A stretch of DNA of 64,000 nt from Bromus sterilis (lineage: Eukaryota > Streptophyta > Magnoliopsida > Poales > Poaceae), in assembly GCA_950022295.1 (NCBI GenBank), contig OX465597.1, forward strand, positions 379,347,016 through 379,411,015, read 5' to 3'. The translations under genes were made by a program, and so were the position numbers. Shown here one piece after another: positions 23,191 to 34,687 of the stretch; position 1 is the first letter of the stretch; each line of letters opens with the position of its first letter. Below the pieces are notes generated by a model. That model searched no databases, was not told where the DNA came from, and was given only the letters and a program-made list of their open reading frames with translations.

Positions 23191-26130
23191 TGGATATCAA
23201 GTCAGTTGATGGCCAGCATGGATTCCGCCGAGACATCTATCATAGGAGATACTTAGAGTATTAGATAAATCTTATGTAATCATTATAGTATGAACACTTA
23301 GTTGTGTGTCTTGCATCTCGCGAGACAAAGTTATTCATGTAATGAGACAAGTCCGTTGTTCCATCTTTATGAATAAAAGTGTGCTTATACTTTGATTACG
23401 TCTTGATTTATGATATGATAGAAATCATTTATAATACTACTATTATTGTCAAGAAATATTCAATGTTTAATGATAAAGTTGTCTTGATTATAGCAAGTCA
23501 AAGATTTGATTACATGAGGTGACTTCATAACTGATGAATTCATTAAATGTATGATCTATTAACTTGTGAGTTCATTATCGAATGAAAATCATAACTTGAT
23601 TGCATGAGATGGATTAGATACACGATCTATGAACCTCTGCAATAAATATAATCATGACAAGGTTCTAGCAAGTAGAACTTGTACCAATCATTATACATAA
23701 ATGATGTACTGAATGGGCACGTGAGTTATCATTAAAGACTTCATATGATTAATTGAAAGTTGTATTCAATTGAGATCATAAAACTGAGATTCAGGAATCA
23801 CAGTGAGAAGTGAGAATACAAGGATACATATCACTACGCTACGATCCGAAGTGATAAGTATTGATATTGACATAATGGGAGACTTGTGGAAGTTGTACCA
23901 CAAACTACGATGGAAGTTGAAAGTGCTAGACTACTTAAACCATTCGTAGTCATACTAAACCATAGTATGGTCTAAACGTTCTTTCCCCTAGCACTATAGT
24001 TATTGTCGAATAAGTTCTTTAATTCATCAAGTTAAAACACCCACTTCATGAATAGGAAACCATCCTAATTCTAATGAGACATGATAGCTCCATAACTGAT
24101 GGTGTTATAAGGTTTCTTAAAAGAAATAATTTCTTTGTAATAAATCTACGAGCAATTGAAATTACATATTCTCCCCGAATAGCAAAATTTGTGTTGCTTA
24201 ATTGGTAATACGAGAAAAGTCTCTCGACACGGATCCAATGGGAGATAATGGAAACTTTGACCGGGGTATTGGAACTTGCCTTCAGAATATCAGAGTATTG
24301 CAACGGAAGCGTGTTCCGCTGTAATGACACTGCATAAGGAAGGATATGCCAAAGATGATTGATCTTGGTATATGAGTTGAAGCCATTGTTGAATTTAGAA
24401 GGTTGTCATGAATACGTTCTGTACAGAACAATAATCATGAGTCTTCTTAATAAAACAATAGGGAATAATATTGCTTGAAGACACAAAGGAATGATGGTAG
24501 CCTAGAACACGAGGAGAAATGAAATAATATTGAGTTACATATAGGATGGCTCACGTCCTGTGAAATAAATCGGTTATTTCATATTCTCGACAAACTGGAG
24601 AGTTATTGAGAATAATGTAATGGGCATAAGGCATTATTTGGTTATGACCAAAGTTCAATGGTGATTGACTACGGAAACATAGGAATGCTTTAATCAATAA
24701 AATATTTCATTTACACTACGATGGACCATAGCCTGAAATTGCATCTCAGTCAAATTTGGGATTTGAAAGAGAATTGTAATGGGCATGACGAAGGTTACTT
24801 CGTTAAAAGGATGGACTATAGTACCTCAAGACAGGAACCCTCAACCTTGATTTGATCAAGTGATTTTGTGATGACCAAAATATTGAGTGGGCCTGCAGTT
24901 TCATGAAACTGAGTGGGAGCTTTGAAGACTTCCCGGAGACTTGGAATGCAGAGGGCATTTTCTGAGTGGGAGCTTTGGAAGTTTTGTCATTATGTGAGAC
25001 ATAGTGAACAATAAAATGACTTGATGAAAGCTGAACCACAAATATATGAGTATAAGATGGATATATTTGAGTGGGAGCATGATCATTCTCTCAAACATAT
25101 ATGCATTGATATGTGTGAAGAATGATCTCATATATATGGATATGCATTGATTGTGTATATAGAGAATCGTCTTATATACATATGTGCATTATGATATATA
25201 TAGAGCATAAGGCAAATAAAATACAAGATTGCAAGAAATCTTCTTTTATGTGAAATACCAACACATTACACGTTGAAATCTATATGAGTAGATTAAGATA
25301 CGGATAATGAAACGAAGTGAAGGTTGGAATAATCTTCTAGACAAGAAACAGGTTCTTGTGGCTAGAAATTATATAATGGATGAAATCCAAATATCACAAG
25401 CAATGTCTTGATGGAAGAATAAAGATGCACCATGTACTGGACATGTGATCTTATATGTTCTTGACATATGATTCTACCATATAACATGTGTTGTGAATCC
25501 AACAACAGAATGACTCAAAAGTTCTTGGAAGAAGAACAGATTCCGATGTGCTTTAGGAGTAAAACACAGAATCTGAATAAAGTCCATGCATTCAGTATAT
25601 GAGGAATACTGAGGACTATTCTCTAAAATATAGAAATGATAATAGACTTGAATGTAATGCAAGATTACAATCGCAAGCCATATTATGGGTCTATATGGAA
25701 TTAGAGACATCACCAAAGACATGAAAGAAATGTGAGCAAAATTCACGGCACTACAAACATAATACTACTTAAGAAAGTAGACGTATGGATAAAAGTTTAG
25801 CGTTAGAAGTATTGGACTTCTGGTTGAGTGTATTTCCCAGTATATATGACTAAGGATGAGTCTTCTAAAGACTGAACCAAGAGATCATTGGAGGATACTG
25901 TGAAATAATAGTCTCACTCTCCCGCGAAACTTAAATCCAACCATTATATGATAATGAGTGGTATGTCAAAAGAGCTTTTGACCTGTACCAGTTGCAAAGG
26001 AAACATACGAATCTGAATTGGTCCAGTTCGTTGACGAACCCTCTTCCATGAGCATGCATGATCAATGAAACACTTATGTGATAAGATGATTATGATCGGA
26101 AAAATGCGGCTAGATTATTAGCACTCTAGT
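23191..26130 (+). other. Long non-coding internal region of the Copia-type element
   Basis: About 2.9 kb of AT-rich DNA with no frame longer than about 95 codons and no pol motif in any frame I read. GAGTGGGAGCTTT recurs near 24905 and 24965. It probably serves only as genomic RNA. Confidence 0.6.
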
Positions 26131-26143
26131 GCAAGTGGGAGAC
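26131..26143 (+). other. Polypurine tract of the Copia-type element
   Basis: GCAAGTGGGAGAC immediately before the 3' LTR; GTGGGAG is a typical Copia polypurine tract. Confidence 0.8.
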
Positions 26144-27919
26144 TGTTGGATATATGCTCTAGAGGCAAATAATATATGATTATTCCAATATATCTAAGCA
26201 AGTTCATAACCAGTTTCATACCGTGCTAGAACTGTGTCAGTGAAACAATGATGCAGGTGTGGTATAGAAACCCCCAGAGTTCCTAGTTAGCCTCTACATC
26301 AATAACTAGTTCATGGTCAACATGATGATCGTGGTTTCGCGATCATGGACAATTAAGTCTCTTGACTATGAGGTCACCTCACTGGTTAAGTGACGTGGTG
26401 AACATTACCCAAAGTAAGCATTACAGCATGATCAAATCTTATGAAGGTTCAGTGTTGTAATTACAGAACGTGGTAGACCGTTCCTTTGACTGTGAGTACG
26501 TGCATAATCACTATCTTCCCGGATGCTTTGACTTACATCCCACCACCTGACTGAAATATGCGGGTCATAACGGTTGTATCTTAGGTATTCCGTGGAGATA
26601 TGTTGAGGAGTATTGTTACAAGAGCGGGATTTGTCAATCCATATAATGGATAGATACTCGGGGCCCACTCGGTGAGATTCCATCCATAAAGCTGCGCAGC
26701 GTGTGACTAGGTCACGGGGATGAATATCACGGGAACGAGTGAATAAGGATTTGTTCGGAACGAGGTTCAACCAGACATAGGATGTCATTAATCGAATCTC
26801 GGAACAATCCAGTATCGCTGACAAAGGGAATGCTATACGGCGTAAGGTCCAATCGGTGTTGATATCCGGAATGCACAGGGGTCATTATGGGCATCCAGGT
26901 CCCACTGATGATCATTGACCATAGCCTCTGCGAGGTCATGACTGGAGTGTTCTCGGGCCGTAGGGTAACACACTTAAGAGCTCGATGAAATCGGAGACCT
27001 TTTTCGGAACCATCGGAGTTACCGGAGAATAAGAGAGAACTCCGAAATCGGTTTGGAGGGGAGACGGAAAATTTCCGTGGTTCCGAATTGTTCGGAAAGT
27101 TATGTAGATATGTTTTATTATTTAATTAATGAATTAAATATTAAAATATAATTTAAATAATTAATGGAATAATATTATTTTGGTTTTTGTTTTTTATTTG
27201 AGAAAGAAGAAAGAAAGAAAAAAAAAGGAAAAGGAAAAAAAAGGGAGCATGGCGCCATGGGCCAAGGCCCATATGGGCCACTTGCCACTTGGCCATGTGG
27301 GGTGGCCGGCCAAAGCCACCACGCCCACGGCCACATGCGTGGCCGGCCATGTGCAGGTGTGTGGCTTGTGTTTTAGTACCACCTCGCCTAGCTACGTACC
27401 TGCGTACCCCCCTTTTCCCCTCTATATAGATATGGAGGGTGCCCCTTTTTCAACACAGAAAATTCCAGAAAAAATACAGATAAATTCTGTAGATCTCTTT
27501 CTCCCTATTTCTCCCTCCTATGAGCGGACTTCCCTTGTTTGGAGTCTGCACTAGGTTGGGGATGTCTCCACTATACGCACGCCGTCGTGCTGCTGAAACT
27601 CTGGTTCCGGAGGTCTGCTTCCGCCACCTCCGCTGGATCGGAGAACAGAGGTCGTCATCGAGTCTCGTACGTGTGCGAGTACTACGAGGTGCTGCACGTG
27701 TGGCACTACACCCATCCAGGTGCTCAACACAGCCAGGGGGCTGTGAAACTTGATCGGCTACATCAACCACGTTTGCGGGAACGTTTCCCGCGCAACGGAC
27801 GACACCCCGAGGTATGTTATTTCCGCACTACTTTCCGTTACGGTAATACGGCTAGCTAGATCTTGGGTTATGGGAACGCTAGTTAGAAAAATTTGTGTTT
27901 TCTGCTGCGAACCCCAACA
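26144..27919 (+). repeat. 3' LTR of the Copia-type element
   Basis: 1776 bp, near-identical to 19556-21330. It is followed by GGCGC, the intact copy of the target duplication. Confidence 0.95.
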
Positions 27920-30166
27920 GGCGCAACCCTGCCGCCCGGTGTATCACTGCAGATCGGTAGTCACCGTCTCTTCATCAGCTGCTTCCCCGAGGCGTATCCC
28001 AGGGATGTGCGCATCTTCTCCAACGCCACGGATCCGCTCCCGACCAGGGGCTGCACAACAGCTCCCGGGGGAGAGGAGTCGCGTGTTCATGTGGCCGTCA
28101 TGATGGCGGGAACGACTGCGTCAAGCAATCAATGCGCAGCAAGTGCGGCTAGGAAGGCCAAGGAGGCGGTGGATGCCGCGGAAAGAGTCGGCACCAGTGC
28201 GTTGCGGGATGTGTTGTACACACCCAGGAACAGGAATGGTGATCCCGATCAAGTTCAAACTGATTTGGAGACGGCACGGCTCGCTCTCGCTCGCAGGGCC
28301 GAGCACGTGCTGGCAGAAGAGCGTAGGCTGGGAGCCATCACTAGAGAGTACAATGCAGCGCACGCCAGCCAGCAGCGGCCGATTGCACCTATAGTCCTAG
28401 AAGATCTCAGGAGTAGAGGCCGCGCTGTCGGCAGAGAGCTGTCAGGGGCCGAGCAACCGGCAGCGTCGGCATTTGTCCAGTGGCCAACATACAACACGCC
28501 CGACAAGAATTTGCCAGCTGCCGAGATGATTGCAAACGAACTGGAAGATATGGAAGGCGAAGAGCGGCATCAGCAAACTCGCCGAATGCGCGAGATGCTG
28601 GCGTCGGCGAAGCAGCAGCAGCAGGCGGCGTTGGACAATCCGAGGGCAGGCCCTGAAGCATCAAGAAGGACTGCGAGGCCAGCTCCAGAGGTCAGTCAGC
28701 GGCCGAATGCGTCGCGGCAGAACAGGCAGCAAGGCCAGTCCCGACGTGAGAGCTGGGTCAGAAGCAACCGGGGTATCCCTGTCATGAACCGTAGAGAAGA
28801 AGAGCCAGCTGTGAGCAGCAAGAACAATGATCCACCTCGTTAGCTGGGAGCAAGGCCAGCAATCAGCAATCGGCTCGGTGCTCGTCAGATCGGTGAGAAC
28901 GATTCCAGGCATCGCATTGAGATGTTGGAAAGAGATGCACAACAAGAAGAGGAGGGAGCAGTCGGCCCAGCATGTTTCGGGCATCGCATTCGAACTGAGC
29001 AGTTCCCCAAAGGATTCACCCTGCCCAGAGACACCCCCAAGTACAATGGCTCCGTTAAGCCAGAGGACTGGCTGACAGATTACATGACCGCAGTCGGCAT
29101 CGCCGGCGGCAGTCGGCGTGTAGCTGTATGCTACGCTCCTCTGATGCTACAGGGGTCAGCTCGGATATGGCTGAACAGTTTGCCCGGCAACAGCATCATC
29201 TGCTGGGAACATTTTTCGGAATCTTTCATTCGCAACTTCACCGGCACGTATGATCGGCCGCATCTTCCTCGGCAGCCTGCCCTGTGCGTGCAAGGTAAGG
29301 ACGAGCCACTCCAAGAATACCTAGCTCGGTGGATCAAGATGAAGAATTCATGTGAAGGAGTCCATGAGATCCAGGCTATCCAGTATTTCACTGATGGGTA
29401 TCTGGCGGGATCAATGCTGAAGCACAAGCTGCTCCGCAAAGATTTTTCGTCACTGGCCGAGCTCATGAAGGTGGCCAATGCGTTTGCTGTCTCTGACTCT
29501 GCAATGTGCGAGCCTATTCAGCTCGGCGTCGGCGGTGTGGTTCAGACGCAAGGGGCTGCGCAAGCGGCAGAGACAGGAAACCAAGGGCTCAATCGGCGAG
29601 AGCGCAGAGATATCAATCGGAACAACAACCAGCAAAATAGCGGAAAGAGGAAGGATGAGCAGCCAGATGCTCAGTATGGCAGTCGACAGGTGGCCGCTGT
29701 CCAAGACCATGAAGAACAAGGGGCTGCAGAAGGCAGTCGGAAAATGAAGACGAATGCAAAGCCGCAATGGCCAATGAAGCCCAAGTATACATTCGAGGAC
29801 ATGCTGGACCAGCCATGCAAGATGCACAGCAGTCCAGGCAAGCCAGCGGCACATACCAGTCGGAGAAGAACAAGGGGCTGCAGGAGGCAGTCGGAAAATG
29901 AAGCCGAATGCAAAGACGCAATGGCCAATGAATCCCAAGTATATATTCGAGGACATGCTGGACCAGCCATGCAAGATGCACAACAGTCCAGGCAAGCCAG
30001 CGGCGCATACCACTCGGCAATGCGATTTCGTCAAGCGCATAGCAAAGGGAGAAGCATTACCACCTCCACCCCGACCACCACCTCAGAACAGAGCAGCACC
30101 TCAGGCGCAGAACTAGTTCCCGCGGAAAGATGCCGCATATATGATTTTTACCAGCGAGTCAAGTGA
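27920..30166 (+). pseudogene. gag of element E, main part
   Basis: One frame continues from the first 28 codons, with a TAG at 28841-28843. A first charged, Gln/Arg-rich part (28100-28840) is followed by the retrotransposon gag domain (PF03732 type): FTLPRDTPKYNGSVKPEDW, an RIWLNSLP motif, W-HFSESFIRNF and LARWIKMKN. A basic region comes near 29600. A 154-bp tandem duplication starting at 29711 throws the last part out of frame. Gag would form the particle that packages the element RNA. Confidence 0.85.
29711..30018 (+). repeat. 154-bp tandem duplication inside gag of element E
   Basis: Copy 1 begins at 29711 and copy 2 at 29865, both with GAAGAACAAGGGGCTGCAG. 154 is not a multiple of 3, so copy 2 is read in another frame. 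The native frame (KYIFEDMLDQPCKMH and onward to CDFVKRIA) survives as a separate frame at 29898-30116. Confidence 0.9.
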
Positions 30167-30228
30167 CAAGGGCAGTCGGAGAGCCCGAGCGCAGGAGGTC
30201 AATGCCACCATGCCCCTGATTCCCCAGT

Positions 30229-30233
30229 ACATG
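30229..30233. other. Target duplication ACATG, left of the solo LTR
   Basis: Same as 31691-31695. Removing the LTR and one copy restores the frame PQYMHWSDCKITW of element E. Confidence 0.95.
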
Positions 30234-31690
30234 TGATACGTCCCAAACGTATCTATAATTTCTGCTTGCTCCATGCATGATTTGTGTGACTTTGCCATGT
30301 TTTGCTTGAACTTTCATACACTTTTGATCATATTTGGACTAACCTATTAACTCAGTGCACCCAGTTGCCAGTTCCTGTTTTCTGCTGTTTTTGTATTTCA
30401 GGTTTTTCCAATAATTAAAGTGCCCAATAAATCTCGGAAAAATTATATAAAAAACCAGCGTTCCTGAAGCTTCCACCAGGCCAAATGGGGGCCACAGGGC
30501 AGCCAGGGGGAAGCCAGGAGGGTGCCTGGCGCGGCCCAGCTCCTGGCCACGCCACCTGCCCTCCTGGGTGGGTCCCACACCCCTTGGTGCCCTACTTTGG
30601 CCCCTATTTAATGTCCCTTCACGGAAACCCTGATTCCAGACCCCTTTTCTCCAGAAGCAATTCCGATCTCCGCCGTCATCGAAAACAAGTTTCGGGAGGG
30701 GGGACAGAATTCCTGTGCCGGCACCCTGCCGGGACGGGGAAGTGCCCCCGGATTCATCTCCATCGACGTTGCTTCCTCCCTCCATGAAGCGGGAGTAGTT
30801 CTCCCTCGGGTTGAGGTTTCTACCAGTAGCTATGTGTTCTTCTCTCTCCCATGATGTGATCTTTGTTGTGATCATAGGCTATGTTAATCTAGGGCGATCC
30901 CATGATATTTCCCCTTCCTCTATGTATTGGATTGATGTACTCAATTGATCTTATCTAGTATAGTCCCCGAGACCAAGGTGATAGCGGTCTATTGGACATG
31001 GGTCAGAAGAATATTATCATGAGTGATTTCCTCTTTTGTGTGTTGATTGAAGATTGAGAGTCTCTTGGTGCTTGTCTTTGACTATCCTTGAGATATGTTG
31101 TGGTGATTGTGGTACTCTCTTTGGATGGCCGCGGTGACATTGGGAAATCCATAAATTGAGAACTACGAACTTTGAGGTGTGCTTTTGTAGCCCTACATAA
31201 TTCTCATCCTCTCTTGACCACAAAGGAATGACCTCCGAGTGCGTCTCCATTGCATGTTTTATGGGAAATATCATGTGATTAGACTATGTTAATGTTGTTG
31301 AGAGTTGCCACTAGTGAAAGTATGAAGGCTAGGCCTCGTTTCCACCATTGTTACACCGTTTGCACTCACTTTTTTACATGCTTGCTTGCTGCACTTTTAT
31401 TACAGATTTATATTACTTCGTTTTGCCACACCTATCACCTATATTTTACCATCTCTTCGCCTAACTAGTGCACCTATACAACTCCTAGTTGTATTAGGTG
31501 TGTTGGGGACACAAGAGACTTCTTGTATCTTAAATGCAGGGTTGCTTGAGAGAGACCATCTTCAACCTCTACTTCCCTGAGTTCGATAAACCTTAGGTCA
31601 TCCACTTGAGGGAAATTGTTGCTGTCCTACAAACCTCTACGCTTGGAGGCCCAACATAGTCTACAAGAATAGAAGCATGCGTAGACATCA
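30234..31690 (+). mobile_element. Solo LTR of the A/B/C family
   Basis: 1457 bp from TGATACGTCCC to AGACATCA with perfect ACATG duplications and no internal region, the product of recombination between two LTRs. Its 3' half is close to the LTR of element A, while its first part matches LTRs of the B/C type, so it is a mosaic. Confidence 0.95.
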
Positions 31691-31906
31691 ACATGCACTG
31701 GTCCGATTGCAAGATTACCTGGGGCAGGGAGAATCACCCAAGCATCATGCCGAATCCAGGCACCTATCCGCTCGTGGTGGATGCCCTGTTTGCGACACCA
31801 AAGTTTTCATGTCTGTTTTCCTGAGTGCTCATTGATCCAGGAAGCACAATCAACATTCTGTACAGGGACACAATGATCAAGTTGGGACTCACGGAGAGAG
31901 ACCTGG
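31691..31906 (+). pseudogene. Protease region of element E
   Basis: The frame reads GTYPLVVDALFATPKFSCLF, one stop (TGA near 31823), then VLIDPGSTINILYRDTMIK. The D-x-G-S motif in hydrophobic context is the retroviral-type aspartic protease active site as seen in Tat elements, where LIDGGS is usual; here the second residue is Pro. It is broken by a stop and by the CACTA insertion after ERDL. Confidence 0.7.
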
Positions 31907-32403
31907 CACTACTGGAATTCACAAGTTTGCCATGCGTCAACCTCTTTGTCGTCTGCAGTTCATCGGGGCGGACGGCAAAGGGGTTGTATGCCGTCTGCTG
32001 CCCTAAAGACAAACGGCAAAAGGTTGACACATGGCAATAGACTTGTTTGCCGTCTGCTGCATGGTAGACAGACGGCAAAGGTGTCTTTGCCGTGAAGAGA
32101 CGGACGGCAAATCGAATGTGGGTCCCACTCGGACTCCTCGCTCACCCTAGCTAACGGTGCCAGGTTGTGCCGATCATTTCTCCTATGGGGACGGTGAGCA
32201 TCATTCGATGATCATCAATACCATATTGAGTGGCGTCGTGCTAACCTCTAGTTGATCTTTTCGTGCAGCATAACTCTCGGGTTGCGTCCCATGACCCTTC
32301 TCCCCCGTCAACATCGGCCAACCCGACGGATGCTTCTCAGCCACCTCAGCCTTGAGTGCTTCTCGGACACTCCGGTAAGTTGTCTTGTATATCTTTCTTT
32401 TTA

Positions 32404-32975
32404 AATGCTTAGTTAGTTTGAAAATGCATATTTAGCTTCTGAAATATTATGAAATTCTTAAATATAGCTAAGTTAGCCTAATAATAGCATGATTAGCCAG
32501 ATTTGCTCACAATATGATGAAGTTAGTTTGATTTGCTCACAAAATGCTAAAGTTACCTTAATTGGCTCAAAAAATGTTTAAGTTAGCTTCATTTGTTCAA
32601 AGCTGCCAAAGTTAGCTTAATTTGCTCACAAAATGGTAAAGTTAGCTTGATTTGCTCACAAGATGCTAAAGTTAGCTTGAATCGCTCACAAAATGCTAAA
32701 GTTAGCTTGATTCACTTAAAAATTCTAAAGTTAGCTAAAGTGGCACACAAAATGCTAAAGCTAGCTTAATTGGCTCACAATATGCTAAAGTCAGCTTAAT
32801 TCCTCAAAACATGCTAAAGTTTCTTAAATTGCTCACAATATGCTAAAGTTAGTTTCATTGGCTCAAAATATGCTAATGTTTGCTTAATTGCTCACAAATG
32901 CTAAAGGTTAGCTTAATTTCTCAAAATGTGCTCACAAATGCTAAAGGTTAGCTTAATTGCTCACAAATGCTAAAG
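32404..32975 (+). repeat. Tandem array of about 33-bp units in the CACTA element
   Basis: About 17 diverged copies of a unit like AAAGTTAGCTTAATTGCTC plus ACAAAATGCT. Unit length varies from about 28 to 38 because of indels. Confidence 0.85.
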
Positions 32976-32995
32976 AAAACAGAAGAAGAAGAAGA

Positions 32996-33082
32996 AGAAG
33001 AAGAACAAGGAGAGGAGAGAAGAAAAACAACGAGAAGTATCTTCTCCTTGTTTTTCTTCTCTCCTCTCCTTGTTCTTCTTCT
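32996..33082. other. Near-perfect foldback in the CACTA element
   Basis: 35 bases (32996-33030) are the exact reverse complement of 33048-33082. Inside, GAGAAG and CTTCTC pair around a TAT loop with one C-C mismatch. Strand composition is purine on one arm and pyrimidine on the other. An RNA across it would form a 41-pair hairpin. Confidence 0.9.
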
Positions 33083-33390
33083 CTTTTCTTCTTCTTCTTG
33101 TCCTTCTCCTTCTCTTATTACTTATTCTTCTTGTCCTCCTTCTTCCGCTAACTTTCTTATTTTGATTTTGCAGATTTTCTTTATGAGGGTCGTGCATCGA
33201 TGGAGTTGCTGTATTTTCACTTTCAATATAGCTTAGAAACAGTTTATTGTTGTTATGAAGACTTTGTGTAATGAACTATGTATATATTGTTGTTATCCTT
33301 GTTTGGAAACAATGTGTTATACTTGTTGGAGATTCATATGTTGTTTGATATGATGTGATGTGGTGTTAAAATGTGCTTCTGGTTCTGCTG

Positions 33391-33411
33391 CTATATATAT
33401 ATATATATATA
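33391..33411. repeat. TA microsatellite
   Basis: About ten TA dinucleotides inside the CACTA element. Confidence 0.9.
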
Positions 33412-33954
33412 TGTATTGCCGTTTGCTTGCCGTCTGCTTGCAGTCGGCAAAGCTATTTGTCGTCTGCTTGTGGTCGGCAAAGAGGACACGTGGCGCCCAG
33501 CTGTGCAATCTGGCAACAGCTGGGTGAGCATTTGGTCATTTTACCGTCTTCCTGGCGGCACGGCAGACGGAAAAGAGGATAGGTTTGCCGTCTGCTAGTC
33601 GACGGCAAAGGCCGGGGGGGGTGGGGGGGTGGGGGACGTCATCAAACTGTTAGATGACGTCAGCGAGCTTTGCCGTCTGCAGGTAGACGGCAAACTACGC
33701 CGTTAACGGCCTGACGGAGTCGATTGAAACAGCTTCGCCGTCACACTTGCGCTGCCGTCTGCTTCAACTAAAGCGGACGGCGAATAGCTTTGCCGTCCGT
33801 CGATATACGACAGACGGCAATGCACCTCTTTGCCGAAGAAATAGCTGACGATTGCTTTACCGTGTGGAGGCAGACGGCAAAGAGCTTTGCCGTCCGCCAT
33901 ATAGGTGTTTGCCGTCCGCCTTGGCGGACGACAAATTGGCGAATTCCAGTAATG

Positions 33955-34687
33955 TGGAGCGCAGTCGGACGACGTTCCATGTGATTGTTCCTGGTTTGTC
34001 ATGCACTCCTATGGGTCGCATTTTGCTGGATGTGATCTTTGGGACATAGGAGAATTTCAGGAGAGAGCCGATCTGGTTCGAGGTCGCCAACCTCAGCAGA
34101 CCATACCATTTCCTATTGGGATTGCCCGCAATCGCCAAGTTCATGCTTAACTCATATATGCCTTACCTGAAGATTAAGCTGCCAGGTCCAAACGGCATCA
34201 TCACTGTTGCCGGGGACTTCAGGAAATCTCTCGAGTGCTCATCTGTCGGTGCAAATCTGGCCGACTCCCTGGTGGTGGTCGAAGAGAAGCGTCAGCTCGA
34301 CAAGGTGGTGGCAATGGCCCAGGCTCAAAGCAAGGTTCCCCTTCCGGTCGGCCCAGCCAAGTGAGCAGATGAGGAGACTGCATTTCAGGCGTCCAAGGAC
34401 AGCAAGAAGGTTGCTCTAGATCCCTCCGACCCAGCCAAGTTCGTTGTGGTCGGAGCAGGACTTAGCAACAAATAGGAAGGCGAGCTCGTCGAGTTCCTCC
34501 GTGAGAACCAGGACATCTTTGCATGGTCTCCACAAGACATGCCTGGAGTGCCGAGGGAACTCGCCGAGCACAAGCTCCACATTCGGCAAGGTTCTAAACT
34601 GGTCAAGCAACCCCTTCGACATTTTCTGAAGACAAGATAAGAGAAATCGGCGAGGAGATCACCAAGCTCAAGGCTGCAGGCTTCAAC
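33955..34687 (+). pseudogene. Spacer between protease and reverse transcriptase of element E
   Basis: The frame gives RTTFHVIVPGLSCTPMGRIL, a stop, then NFRREPIWFEVANLSRPYHFLLG, KVPLPVGPAK (stop), EFLRENQDIFAWSPQDMPG and HKLHIRQG. These are conserved segments of Gypsy pol just before the RT palm. There are at least three stops and one frameshift before the RT block. Confidence 0.7.

Larger units (their letters stand above)
19556..27919 (+). mobile_element. Copia-type element with gag only (TR-GAG-like)
   Basis: LTRs 19556-21330 and 26144-27919, tRNA-Met primer site, gag gene 22402-23190, then about 3 kb of DNA without recognisable pol, polypurine tract, 3' LTR. Flanks are GGCGT (left) and GGCGC (right), a target duplication with one later change; the reading frame of the host gag shows GGCGC is original. 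The layout fits terminal-repeat retrotransposons with a GAG domain, non-autonomous elements described in plants. Three differences in the first 200 LTR bases make it younger than its host E. Confidence 0.9.
31907..33954. mobile_element. Complete small CACTA element (2048 bp)
   Basis: Ends CACTACTGGAATTC and, inverted, CATTACTGGAATTC; flanks TGG at 31904-31906 and 33955-33957. About 200-300 bases at each end hold many TTTGCCGTCTG / CAGACGGCAAA subterminal motifs in both orientations, the expected transposase-binding repeats. The middle has an exon-like piece (about 32272-32372, GTGCAG to GTAAGT), a tandem array, a foldback and a TA microsatellite. It codes for no transposase, so it is non-autonomous. 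Excision restores the frame ERDLERSRTTFHVIVPG of the host pol. Confidence 0.95.

Noticed and set aside
23191..26130. A decayed Copia polymerase in the Copia-type element.
   Set aside because: I looked for integrase and reverse transcriptase motifs in all frames and found none; the region reads as non-coding.
32404..32975. CRISPR-like array.
   Set aside because: Units are diverged, have no unique spacers and lie in a plant CACTA element.
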